From the NCBI RefSeq assembly GCF_000372725.1, contig NW_005201349.1:358984-411439 (forward strand): a DNA stretch of 52,456 nt, read 5' to 3'. This stretch comes from Emiliania huxleyi CCMP1516. Taxonomy: Eukaryota; Haptophyta; Isochrysidales; Noelaerhabdaceae. The translations under genes and the position numbers were made by a program. Shown piece after piece: positions 21,566-30,282 of the stretch. Position 1 is the stretch's first letter. The number at the start of each line of letters is the position of its first letter. The notes under the pieces were generated by a model that ran no database searches, had not been told where the DNA came from, and saw only the letters and a program-made list of their open reading frames with translations.

Positions 21566-23474
21566 TCACACCCCCGGCGGCCCGCCCTGCATACACCGAA
21601 AGGTGAGGTTGTAGCGCGCGCCCTCCCCATCCGCGGTGCTGCCCTGCAGCAGCGCGTGCGCGTACTCGCGGTTGCACTCGGCGGTCATCACGAGGAGAGA
21701 GCCGTGCGAGAGGCGGAGCCCGTACTGCGGCTGCTTGTCCTTGTACGCGTCGGGGCAGAACGCGAAGACGCGCGACGCGCCGAGCGAGATGGAGGCGACG
21801 GGCGTATCGTAGACCTGCCCCAGGACGGAAGGGGTGGGGACGCGCCACGGTCTCTAATGAGGTGTCCATTCGTCTAGACCTGCCCCGCGTCGCTCGAGCC
21901 CTGCGCCTCCGCCCTGTCGCGGTGCCACGAGAGGCACGTGTCGCGACCGGCGTACCTAAGGTAAGGGAAGAGTGAGGTGAACTCCCTCCACACGATAGCA
22001 AGGACCAAGCTGTCCCTCTGTCTCCACGTCCTTCAACAAGAGCCCGGCGGCATGGCAAGTGCAATGCCCAGTGCGCGTGGGTGAGCGCGCCTCTGCACGA
22101 GGACGTAGTTGAACCTGTGCGGTCTCCCCTTCAGCTCCCGCTCCGAGAGCTGCGCCGCGAGCCTGCGCAGCAGCCGGCAGAGCTGCGCCTGAGGGGGAGG
22201 GGGAGGCAAGCGGACAGTGATCCTCTCGCGCGGGGCAGGGGCGGGGGCTCCAGCCCAGCCGCGCCTCTTCCTCAGGCCGGCCCGCGACGCCCTCCGACCA
22301 CAGCGTCGGCTTCGTCACGTACCGCACCCTGCCGTACCGGTACGTCAAGCCCTCCGCCTCGGCGAACGCCAGGCGCGAGGGCGAGCTGGGCGGGCGCATG
22401 CCGCCGAACGCGTTGGGGACCGTCGCGGGTGCTTGTACCGAGTCATCGAAGCGCGCCGAGTCGTCGAAGGGCACGACGTCGACGCCATCGAGGAGGCGCG
22501 TGAGTGTCGAGGCGAGGTCGGCGGGAACGTACTCGGGCGTGAATGCGGCCAGGCTGCACGGCTTGCTGTGTTCGTTCGGCGTGATGTTGCGGCCCCCGTA
22601 GGAGACCGTGCCGCCGTGCAGGTGTCGCGCAGTCAGGTACCAGCGGCTCTCGCCCAACGGCAGCTCCCACGGCGGGCAAAGCGCCCGCCCGCCGTCGTCG
22701 TCAGCAGACGGCCCTGGCGCGGACGGCGGCTCGTTGCGCCGCCGCTTGCCTCCACTCCCCTCGCGAGCAGGCGGGAGATGGTCCGAGCTCGGAGGTGCGA
22801 GGGCCTCTAGAGCGCCGCGTAGCTCGCGTGGTCCGCACGCGGCAGCGGATGCCAGGCGTTGCGCGTCCTGAGAGAAGCTCTGCCACGTGTGCGGCGGGTT
22901 GCACTTCCACTCGCAGACATTCCGCCACGGCTTGAGGCCCTCGTCCACTCGCTGCTTGTCCACCCACTCCGTCTTGGCTGCAGCCTCGTAGAAGCGACCA
23001 CCGGGCGTGAGCCGCGCCGCGAGCTGCCGCAGCGGCTCCGTGCCGGCCGCGCGCTCGTACTTGATCAGCGTGTCCCAAGCAAACCACACATAGGCAACGT
23101 CGTGGGCGGCATCCGCCGCGTGCTCCACGAGCAGGACCAGCTTCACGCCGCTGGTCACGTCGGAACCGACGAGCGAGTCCGCATCGCGCACGCTGAGAAG
23201 CTCGAGAAGCGGTGCGGCCGGCAGCGCCGCCGCGGCCGGACCGTGCACAACAAATATGACGGAGCCGTCCCTTTTCTGACGGTCGAGTACGATGTGATCG
23301 CCTGCGTCGAGCTGCATTGCCGTGCCATTTGGAAGCACGCTCAGCACGCCGTTGGCGCGTCGCACCTGCGTCGGATTTGAGCCCACGGCCGGACAGATTG
23401 GTCCACTCAGTGCACTCTTGCATCAGAGCGTGTGACTCGGCTAACGCAATGAGTGAGCGCTCTCTAAGAGTCAT
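21566..23474 (-). CDS. AlkB-like 2-oxoglutarate/Fe(II) dioxygenase
   Basis: Exons 23365-22265, 22188-22091, 21955-21880 and 21814-21566 join in frame; a first exon from the ATG at 23474 (MTLRERSLIALAESHALMQ) precedes them, with its donor unresolved. The C-terminal half is the dioxygenase: SWHRDRAE gives the HxD metal ligands, the His in NREYAHALL is the third ligand, LSHGSLLVM and PVASISLGASRVFAF are the core strands, and the Arg in YNLTFRCM binds 2-oxoglutarate. FNYVLVQRYAGRD across a splice junction matches the ALKBH2/3-like strand. The N-terminal ~250 residues are not recognised. The enzyme probably repairs alkylated DNA or RNA or demethylates a nucleic acid; which one cannot be read from sequence. 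Two of the three placed introns use GC donors. Confidence 0.8.
21956..22090 (-). mobile_element. Introner-like intron, member 1
   Basis: This AlkB-gene intron (GC donor, TACCTTAG acceptor) shares its body with two introns of the CS-domain gene: CTCACCCACGCGC, GGGCATTGCACTT, CGTGGAGACAGAGG, TTCACCTC, and the CTTAG end. Homologous introns in unrelated genes, on opposite strands and 26 kb apart, are the mark of a multiplying intron. Confidence 0.6.
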
Positions 23475-23770
23475 TTCGAGCTTCGACCTCTCTCGCTGTC
23501 ACTCTCTTCCCTCACTTTTCCAAGAAAGAAAAAAGAAAGAAGACAGCTGCTCACCCGCTGCACGATCCACGCTACACTGGCCAAGCACGGCTCTCACATA
23601 AACGCACAACCCTGGGCTCTCGGTTCCCTTTGGGTCGTGCTGTGAATAAACAGCGAAGAAGACGCCTGAGTCGACCCGTAGAGCTCACCCGGGTACCCGG
23701 ACAGTTGTAGAGCTGAGGAAGCATCAGCCACTGCTGCACGCCTTCCCTGCCTGCCTTCGCAGCATTGGTC
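23475..23770. other. Divergent intergenic region
   Basis: Separates the divergent AlkB-like gene (minus) and the GT31 gene (plus). An AAGAAAGAAAAAAGAAAG purine run lies at 23522-23541. No further gene seen. Confidence 0.5.
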
Positions 23771-25045
23771 ATGCCATCGACGAATGGAGCCTTTGCGTTT
23801 GCTCTTGTGGTCCTGATGCTCGGCCTCGTTTCGGTTGACAACGTGCCGACCAACGCACAGCAAGAGTGTCTCTCTGGCGTTGGCGAGAATGACAGTACCC
23901 TTCTTGCGGTGCTTGGCGTCCTCTCGCACGCACCACAGCAGCGACTTCGCGATGCGTGGCGGCGCCACATTTTGCCGGTCGCTTCGCCCGACATTGCCGT
24001 CCGCTTTGTCATGCGCGGCTTCGGTGTTCCCACTCATGTGAACCTCGAGGCGAAGACGCACGGCGATGTTATTTTGCTCCGAGCGAATTCGTCCTTGCCG
24101 CGAGGGACGGGACCGTTGATCTCTCTAAGGCTCTGGTATTCGTGCGCGTTGTCTGCCTTTCCGCAGGCGGCGTACGTTGGCAAGGCGGACGACGATACCT
24201 TTGTGCACTTGCCGAGCATTTCTCGCCAGCTCCAAGCTCTCCCACCCGACACGCCAACGTACTGGGGCAACTTTGAGTGCTATCACTGGAACATGACGCG
24301 GCAGACACCGACTTGGTTCTGCTTCGACTTTCCGCGCGGCACTGGCAGCTGTCGGATGAACCAGCAGGTGCTAGGACCCTTTGCCTTTGCAAAGGGCGCC
24401 TTGAACTTTCTAAGCCAGAGTCTTGCTCGGCACCTGGTCCGCAGTAAACTAGCAGCCAACAGTGCATCCGCAGCCGTTCGCACCTTTGCCGAATATGAGC
24501 AGATTACGCGCGGGCGCGAGTGCGGCCACTGCCTGCCTTTCGAAGATGTGTGGACAGGGGCTGCGATCGCGCGCCTGACAGAGCTGCCAAGCTTGCGCCT
24601 GGTCTCGTCGCCTCCCACCAGTGCTATCGTCCATTTGAAGGACAAGGCCAGCGCAAAAGAGTTTGAAGCCTGGTCGCACGTCGCATCAAGGAGGAGCCAC
24701 TGCGATGCAGCCACCATCAACACCTCTTCCATGTGCACTATCCACCCCGCACGCACCTGTGGCGGGGCTGAGCAGCAATTTTGCAGAGGCACCCCTCAGC
24801 ATCCCTTGCGTGGCTCTTGCCCGGGCGACGAGCTGTACGAGGCTGAGCCCTGCAAAGATAACAAGCACACCAACGGGTGGTGCTTGCCCAAAAGGAGGCT
24901 GTGCACAGCCAATGAACGCGATTTCGTAACGCAACGCTGCCGCGCAACTTGCGGGAGGTGCACCCCGCATGTGACATGGATCGATGGGCTTCAGCGATGG
25001 GTTCAGGCCAAATCTGCCCAGGCTGCGTTCAATGCTTCACTTTAG
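23771..25045 (+). CDS. GT31 beta-1,3-glycosyltransferase with C-terminal Cys-rich (ShK-like) module
   Basis: Single exon, 424 residues. Residues ~8-22 (FAFALVVLMLGLVSV) are a signal anchor, so this is a type II Golgi protein or a secreted one. RLRDAWRR and RFVMRG fit the start of the galactosyltransferase fold, and YVGKADDDTFVHLP (Asp 140-142) is the DxD metal/nucleotide-sugar site of GT31. Potential N-glycosylation sites are frequent. After residue ~320 comes a tail with at least 12 Cys, ending in CTANERDFVTQRCRATCGRC, an ShK-type motif. It probably extends a surface glycan; the sugar is unknown. The ATG at 23771 is the first that exposes the anchor; two in-frame codons upstream are not starts. 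Confidence 0.85.
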   Translation: MPSTNGAFAFALVVLMLGLVSVDNVPTNAQQECLSGVGENDSTLLAVLGVLSHAPQQRLRDAWRRHILPVASPDIAVRFVMRGFGVPTHVNLEAKTHGDVILLRANSSLPRGTGPLISLRLWYSCALSAFPQAAYVGKADDDTFVHLPSISRQLQALPPDTPTYWGNFECYHWNMTRQTPTWFCFDFPRGTGSCRMNQQVLGPFAFAKGALNFLSQSLARHLVRSKLAANSASAAVRTFAEYEQITRGRECGHCLPFEDVWTGAAIARLTELPSLRLVSSPPTSAIVHLKDKASAKEFEAWSHVASRRSHCDAATINTSSMCTIHPARTCGGAEQQFCRGTPQHPLRGSCPGDELYEAEPCKDNKHTNGWCLPKRRLCTANERDFVTQRCRATCGRCTPHVTWIDGLQRWVQAKSAQAAFNASL

Positions 25046-25059
25046 CGATCGCGCCCACA

Positions 25060-25232
25060 ACGCTCGTGCGTAGGGTAGCGGAGAGGGCGGCGGCGGCGGG
25101 GGAGGCAGCAAGGGAGGCGGAGAGGGCGGCGGCGGCGAGGGAGACGGCGAGGGAGGCGAGAAGGGCGGCGGCGGCGAGGGAGGCGAGGGAGGCGGAGAGG
25201 GCGGTGGCGGCGAGGGAGGCGGCGGGGGAGGT
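25060..25232. repeat. GGCGGAGAGGGCGGC-type repeat before the second gap
   Basis: GAG/GGC/GCG-rich tandem sequence (period about 15-30 bp) running into the N block. It gives repetitive Ala/Glu/Arg frames that are not credible proteins. Confidence 0.8.
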
Positions 25233-25512
25233 NNNNNNNNNNNNNNNNNNNNNNNNNNNNNNNNNNNNNNNNNNNNNNNNNNNNNNNNNNNNNNNNNNNN
25301 NNNNNNNNNNNNNNNNNNNNNNNNNNNNNNNNNNNNNNNNNNNNNNNNNNNNNNNNNNNNNNNNNNNNNNNNNNNNNNNNNNNNNNNNNNNNNNNNNNNN
25401 NNNNNNNNNNNNNNNNNNNNNNNNNNNNNNNNNNNNNNNNNNNNNNNNNNNNNNNNNNNNNNNNNNNNNNNNNNNNNNNNNNNNNNNNNNNNNNNNNNNN
25501 NNNNNNNNNNNN
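25233..25512. other. Assembly gap (280 N)
   Basis: Run of 280 N; an estimated-size gap rather than the default 100. Confidence 1.
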
Positions 25513-25782
25513 ACGGGCGCCCTCGCGCGTGAGGGTCGCGTCTACAAGTACGACCTCAACGTGACCACGCCGGGACGCTTCGAGCACGCCCATCGGGATC
25601 GAACAGCCACGAGGGCGTAGCGGTGTAACGGCTCCATCTCGGCCGAGCACGGCATTGGCGCGATGAAGCCGGGCGTGCTGCACCTCGCCAAGCGCGGGCC
25701 GGTCATCGAGGTCATGCGCGGCATGAAGCGGCTGCTCGACCCGAAGGGCATACTCAACCCCGGCAAAGTCCTGCCGCCGTGA
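25513..25782 (+). pseudogene. C-terminal end of a D-2-hydroxyglutarate / D-lactate dehydrogenase-type FAD enzyme (truncated)
   Basis: After the gap the plus strand reads GRVYKYDLNVTTPGRFE, then across a short non-matching stretch SISAEHGIGAMK, LLDPKGILNPGKVLPP and a stop at 25780. These are the C-terminal signatures of the FAD-linked oxidase family that includes D2HGDH and D-LDH (GSISAEHGIG is the His-containing metal/substrate motif). About 400 N-terminal residues are missing, and the 280-N gap plus the GGC repeat cannot hold them. Either the gap size is wrong, the scaffold is mis-joined, or this is a truncated copy. An intron probably separates the two pieces near 25590-25620. Confidence 0.7.
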
Positions 25783-26232
25783 CGGGGCCATTCTCTTGAC
25801 ACTTGAGAAACGGGGATCGGAACAGTTAGTATGTGACGGCCCGGCCCGGTGCACGGCCCGGCCGGGGGTTGTGTGTACGGTTGCTGTAAGTATGTAAGAC
25901 CACCTATATGTGGCATTCGCGCTAACGCGGAAACATATCGCGCCCCTCCGTTCGTCGGGACCGTCGTGCGCTGCCCTGCTTCGGGACCGTCGTGCGCTGC
26001 CGCTGCGTCGGGACCGGCGTGCCCTGCCGCTGCGCCCGGTGATCCTCGCCATCCGCATCGCCCACCGCGACGCGTCCGTCGTCCACTACGGCTTTGCGCC
26101 ACCTCCCATCCGATGGGATGGACATGCGCTGTGCCACCTTTGCATGCATGATGGCCGGCTCTCTCTGTGCGGGTGTGCGGCACCGTCCGCAGAGCCGGCG
26201 AAGGCAACAGCCCACGCGCACCTCGTCACAGG
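25783..26232. other. Intergenic with a ~30-bp tandem repeat
   Basis: 25950-26036 has three units beginning GTCGGGACCG or TCGGGACCG and ending TGCGCTGCC. No gene was seen. Confidence 0.6.
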
Positions 26233-27594
26233 TCACAGCTTGAGGCGACGCACGCTCACGATGGACACGGACACCTTGCGGCCGTAGCTCAAGGCGCACG
26301 GATACACGGGCCCAGTGATGCCCTTTGCCTTGTGTGGCACCTCCACGCCGTCGATGAAGAAGGTCACCTGCCCCGCCGCCATGTCCACGAGCATGCGCGC
26401 CTCCGCGCCAATGGGGAACTCGTAGCCACGCGGTGTCAACCCCTCCTTGTGGTTCTCGCTGTACACCATCCTATGGAAGCGACGCAGCCACCAGACATTA
26501 GGCATGCCATTGGAGTTGCTCTCAAGGCGGTCGCAATTGTCTCTGACGATGCCGAAGCCCGAAACTGCAGCCGAGAGATCGGCGCCGTCCTCGGTCAGTT
26601 TGAAGACGACCTCGTAGGTGCCCGAAGCGATCAGCGTGTCGACGCGCACGAGACCCTTCTGCGTGGTCATCGTCTCGCCAGCGGCCGAGACGTTCGCTGC
26701 ATCGTGGCCCTCGAGCACCCACTTGGGGTTGAGCGGCCCGCCGGTTCGGGGCGTGGTGCGCGGCGTGGCGGCGCCAAAGGACTTTTCCTTCATCGCCTGG
26801 GCGAGCACCTTGAACGCGGCGGCCGTGTTCATGAGCGGCTCGGTCTCCACGTGCTCGGTGAGAAAGTCGGCGCTCATCGTCGAGAAGCGAACGTGTTCGA
26901 GCAGCGCGGCGACCGTGCTCTCCTCCCGCACCGCCGGCGCCTGCGCGCGCAGCCAGCGGACCAGCGCGGTGAAGACGGCGGCCTCGTCGGCCTCGACCTC
27001 GTCACTGGCGAGCAGCGCAGAGAGCATCTCGTGGCTCAGCTGCACAAAGTCGTCGGTCGCCGCGACGTCCGCAAAGTGCTTGAGCGTGTGCTGCCGGGCC
27101 GTGGCCGCCAGCTCGGGCAGGCTGGCGCGGTCCGCAAAGATCCACGTGCTCAGCGCGTTTGCCACGGAGATGCGCTCCTTGAGCGCCGCCGTGAGCGCCT
27201 CGGCCAGCGGTGCCACCTGCAGACGCGACGCCGCCTCGAGCAGAGGCACCAGCAGCTCCTCGGGAACGTTGCAGCTGCCCTCGTAGATGAAGGAAAGCAC
27301 GCCTTCGAAGACCGACGCCTTCATGTCCTTGAGCTGGTGCTCGGCGCTGTCGGCGAAGCGGTCGCCGGGCAGCAGGGCGCGGAAGTAGTCCGACGCTGCC
27401 GCGAGCTTGAGCTTGTGCACGGCAAACGCGGAGCCGTCGACCGTCACCGTGAGATCGCACAGCTCGCCCGCGCGCCACATCGCAGCCTCCGCCTGGAGTT
27501 GCGGATTGTCCACGTCGTGCGACGTTTTGAGAGCGACCAATGGTGCCGACGAGGCAGCGGCCGCGTCGGCGCGAGCGCGCTTGCGTGGTGGCAT
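26233..27594 (-). CDS. BTB-BACK protein with C-terminal SPRY-like domain
   Basis: Single exon, 453 residues. Residues ~45-145: BTB/POZ (LCDLTVTVDGSAFAVHKLKL, AASDYFRALL, FEGVLSFIYEGSC). Residues ~150-265: BACK-like helices (ANALSTWIFADRASLPEL, FTALVRWLRAQAPAVRE). Residues ~300-453: a beta-rich module (TYEVVFKLTEDGADLSAAVS, GQVTFFIDGVEVPHK, PVYPCALSYG) that resembles SPRY/B30.2. BTB-BACK proteins usually act as cullin-3 substrate adaptors, the C-terminal domain holding the substrate. The ATG at 27594 was chosen; an upstream GTG in frame is not a likely start. The small gene at 27641-27853 lies only 47 bp upstream on the same strand. Confidence 0.88.
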   Translation of the reverse strand: MPPRKRARADAAAASSAPLVALKTSHDVDNPQLQAEAAMWRAGELCDLTVTVDGSAFAVHKLKLAAASDYFRALLPGDRFADSAEHQLKDMKASVFEGVLSFIYEGSCNVPEELLVPLLEAASRLQVAPLAEALTAALKERISVANALSTWIFADRASLPELAATARQHTLKHFADVAATDDFVQLSHEMLSALLASDEVEADEAAVFTALVRWLRAQAPAVREESTVAALLEHVRFSTMSADFLTEHVETEPLMNTAAAFKVLAQAMKEKSFGAATPRTTPRTGGPLNPKWVLEGHDAANVSAAGETMTTQKGLVRVDTLIASGTYEVVFKLTEDGADLSAAVSGFGIVRDNCDRLESNSNGMPNVWWLRRFHRMVYSENHKEGLTPRGYEFPIGAEARMLVDMAAGQVTFFIDGVEVPHKAKGITGPVYPCALSYGRKVSVSIVSVRRLKL

Positions 27595-27640
27595 ATCGGC
27601 CGCGCGCACGCAGGCGCTCGCTCGCCCCCCACGTTGTTTC

Positions 27641-27853
27641 TCACGTCTCTCTTACATAAACGCACAACTCCGGACCCATGGCCGCACGGAAGATGTCAGC
27701 CTCAAACATCCACTGCGAAGTGGCTTTGAGGAGCTCCTGGTCATCGAGGCAGGCGAGGACATACTCCGACTGCCGCTCGATGGCCTCGTTGACGAAGAAC
27801 ATGCCGGAGTCGTGCATGGCCTCAGTCCTGCGAGTGCGCAATGCGACGGCCAT
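27641..27853 (-). CDS. Small hypothetical protein (70 aa) or first exon
   Basis: From ATG 27853: AVALRTRRTEAMHD, then GMFFVNEAIERQSEYVLACL, then KATSQWMFEADIFRAAMG and PELCVYV, with a stop at 27641. Composition is clearly protein-like and the promoter-like motif lies 38-48 bp upstream. A strong donor (TTTAT|GTAAGAG) near the end means it may instead be the first exon of a longer transcript. No family recognised. Confidence 0.5.
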   Translation of the reverse strand: MAVALRTRRTEAMHDSGMFFVNEAIERQSEYVLACLDDQELLKATSQWMFEADIFRAAMGPELCVYVRET

Positions 27854-27888
27854 ATTCCATTGCCAAATTTGTCGGGTAAAATAATTGG

Positions 27889-27901
27889 CGAGAATTTTCT
27901 C
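27889..27901. promoter_or_regulatory. GAGAAAATTCTCG motif upstream of the small gene at 27853
   Basis: Minus-strand reading AGAGAAAATTCTCG, in an AT-rich island that also has TTATTTTACCC. It directly abuts the start of the direct repeat at 27904. Confidence 0.45.
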
Positions 27902-28170
27902 TGTAGGTGTATGGTCGGCACCAAAATCAGTGGTCTCACCGGCGGGCCCTCCTACTGCCAACCGGGCTCGAAGGCGCGGTGAACACAACCGCCTCGAGCG
28001 TACGCTCAAACACGAGCCGAGCAGGGTGGAGGGGGGGCGGCGCGGGCGAAGAGGCGGGAGAGCTGGGTCCGTGCGCTCTGCTGCTGGGGGTCGGGACCCC
28101 CCCCCCCAGCAGCAGCGCTCTGCTGCTGGGGGGGTCAGACCCCCCCCCCTAGCAGCAGGGATGGCTTTAG

Positions 28171-29106
28171 ATGTGCAGGGGGGTACCGAGCAATGTGCGG
28201 CCGCTCCGTCCTCCGAACCGGTTCGCAGTTGCTGCCCAAGAAGCTCGAGGCGTGGGCGAACGAGCCGCCCCTGAGGCCCCACACCAGGCGGTGCGGCCGC
28301 CAGTGCCGCCATCGTTTCCGCCACCCGCACTGCCACTTCCGCCCCCACCACTGGAACGGCTGCAGGGTCGTGGGGCCGCCCCAGCGGCTCCATACCAGGC
28401 GTTTTGGCCGCGAGGGCCGCCACCGTGCCCGCCGCCCCTGCCACCGCCTCCACCCCCGCCACCGGCGGGGCCGCCGCCGTATGGACCCGCTCGGAATAAC
28501 CTGGGGGGCCCGGGACCGCCCCGCCGGAGGCTGGTGTGCCCGGGAGGAGGAGATGGGGGAGGGGAGTCGCTGCAATACGATAACGGACCCGCCGGCGAAC
28601 CGGAGGGCCGTGGCCGGAGGGCCCCGGGGGGGGCTTGGGGTCAACTTTCGGAGGAGGTGAGAGTCGAGCTGACTCGGCCTCTGCGAGTGGAACCGGGCCG
28701 TGTGAGCCCACCAGGGGTAGACCCGTCGCGGCGTTGGATAGACCGCCGTGACTCACGACAAAAGGGACCGCGCCTTCCCGAGTTTAGTGAGGAGCAGGAT
28801 GAAGGGGAGGGCGAGCCGAGGACGATAGAGAGGCCACGGGCGCGGGCGCGACTCGCTGACCGGGGAGAGCCGGCCCGACCTTCCGGAGAGGAGTGGCGAC
28901 GAGTGATGCCGCCGCCCTCACCCGGGGAGTCGGGCGTGGGATCGCCGGAGGCGGAGTCAACAGGATCAGGCAGAGAAGACGAGACGGCGGCGGGGCCGCA
29001 GCCGAAAAAGGCTAGGAGGGGAGGTCGGGCCCCGCGCCCGTCGCACAACTATCGGGATGCGGCCAGGAGGAAGGACCGAGAGGTGGGGGAAGACGCCCCG
29101 GAGTGA
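28171..29106 (+). CDS. Proline- and arginine-rich ORF of the repeat element (Gag-like composition)
   Basis: 311 residues from the ATG at 28171 (MCRGVPSNVRPLRPPN). A Pro-rich centre (PPPCPPPLPPPPPPPPAG) is followed by a charged C-terminal half (RRWIDRRDSRQKGPRLPEF, then PKKARRGGRAPRPSHNYRD). It begins inside the first direct repeat; in the second repeat the same start leads to a different, shorter continuation. No zinc knuckle or enzyme motif. The high GC content alone could keep this frame open, so coding is not certain. Confidence 0.35.
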   Translation: MCRGVPSNVRPLRPPNRFAVAAQEARGVGERAAPEAPHQAVRPPVPPSFPPPALPLPPPPLERLQGRGAAPAAPYQAFWPRGPPPCPPPLPPPPPPPPAGPPPYGPARNNLGGPGPPRRRLVCPGGGDGGGESLQYDNGPAGEPEGRGRRAPGGAWGQLSEEVRVELTRPLRVEPGRVSPPGVDPSRRWIDRRDSRQKGPRLPEFSEEQDEGEGEPRTIERPRARARLADRGEPARPSGEEWRRVMPPPSPGESGVGSPEAESTGSGREDETAAGPQPKKARRGGRAPRPSHNYRDAARRKDREVGEDAPE

Positions 29107-29169
29107 AAGTTGGGAGACCTCGAAGAGGGGCCCGGTGTGCCCAGGTGCCGGGTGTGGATGGGCGTCGAG

Positions 29170-29575
29170 TCCGTGTCGAGTGTTACAAGCTCCGAGTAGA
29201 GGGGGCGTTCTGCTGCTAGGGGAAACCTGGAGCGCGGAGCTAACCCTCGGAGACCCGTGTTTACTTTACAGCCCTTGCCCTGCGAACGCGCACCCCCCCT
29301 AGCTAGGGGTCAGGGCTCTCTAGCCCGTAGCCCGATCCCGATCATCCGGCCCGCTGGGTGCGCTTCTGAGCTCCCCGGCCCTGGATGTGAGGTTAATGAC
29401 TGCACTCCAAGTGCTCCAAATTCATGTTTGTCTCTCTAGCACCCCCCCTAGCTAGGGGTCAGGGCTCTCTAGCCCGTAGCCCGATCCCGATCATCCGGCC
29501 CGCTGGGTGCGCTTCTGAGCTCCCCGGCCCTGGATGTGAGGTTAATGACTGCACTCCAAGTGCTCCAAGTGCTCT
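29170..29575. repeat. Dispersed repeat, copies 2 and 3
   Basis: 29188-29418 matches 17255-17550 block by block, and 29441-29571 is a further copy of its last ~130 bp (both contain GGGTGCGCTTCTGAGCTCCC). The tandem arrangement sits directly before the second 370-bp repeat. Confidence 0.85.
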
Positions 29576-29946
29576 AGGTGTATGGTCGGCACCAAAATCA
29601 GCGGTCTCACCGGCGGGCCCTCCTACTGCCAACCGGGCTCGAAGGCGCGGTGAACACAACCGCCTCGAGCGTACGCTCAAACACGAGCCGAGCAGGGTGG
29701 AGGGGGGGCGGCGCGGGCGAAGAGGCGGGAGAGCTGGGTCCGTGCGCTCTGCTGCTGGGGGTCGGGACCCCCCCCCCCCCCCAGCAGCAGCGCTCTGCTG
29801 CTGGGGGGGTCAGCCCCCCCCCCTAGCAGCAGGGATGGCTTTAGATGTGCAGGGGGGTACCGAGCAATGTGCGGCCGCTCCGTCCTCCGAACCAGTTCGC
29901 AGTTGCTGCCCAAGAAGCTCGAGGCGTGGGCGAACGAGCCGCCCCT

Positions 29947-30282
29947 CAATGGGGCAGGGGCGACCATGGACCAATGCGATCTCGGAGGAAGAGTGGAGCG
30001 ACAATGAGGATGAGTAGAGCGGCCGATGTGGGCCCTCTCGGGTCGGATTGTCCGACTGAAAAGAAAAAAAACGCTGCGCAGCGCGCACAGACACCACACA
30101 GTCTCAGCGCGAGAGAGTCACCCGAGTCACTGACTTTGAGTCAGCCGAAAGAGTGGAACATATTGCATCAAGAGTCTGCAGTTTTCTAATAGAGACCTCT
30201 TGCCCTGAAATCTAAGTGGTCGCCCCTTCCCTGTGGCCGCAGCTTCTTAAACCTCGCCCCGATCTCACGCCGCCGTCTCACG
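29947..30282. other. Intergenic, 3' flank of ABC transporter gene
   Basis: Contains an AAAAGAAAAAAAACGC run at 30059-30074 and no coding signal beyond short shadows. The ABC gene on the minus strand ends at 30283. Confidence 0.4.

Larger units (their letters stand above)
27904..29946 (+). mobile_element. Retroelement-like unit with ~370-bp direct terminal repeats
   Basis: 27904-28272 and 29575-29946 are near-identical direct repeats (differences mainly in C-run length). Both begin after a TAG with GTGTATGGTCGGCACC and end with GGGCGAACGAGCCGCCCCT. Between them are an ORF of 311 codons and two copies of the dispersed block also found at 17255-17560. The shape recalls an LTR element or a nested insertion, but no reverse transcriptase, integrase or primer-binding site was found. 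Confidence 0.45.
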
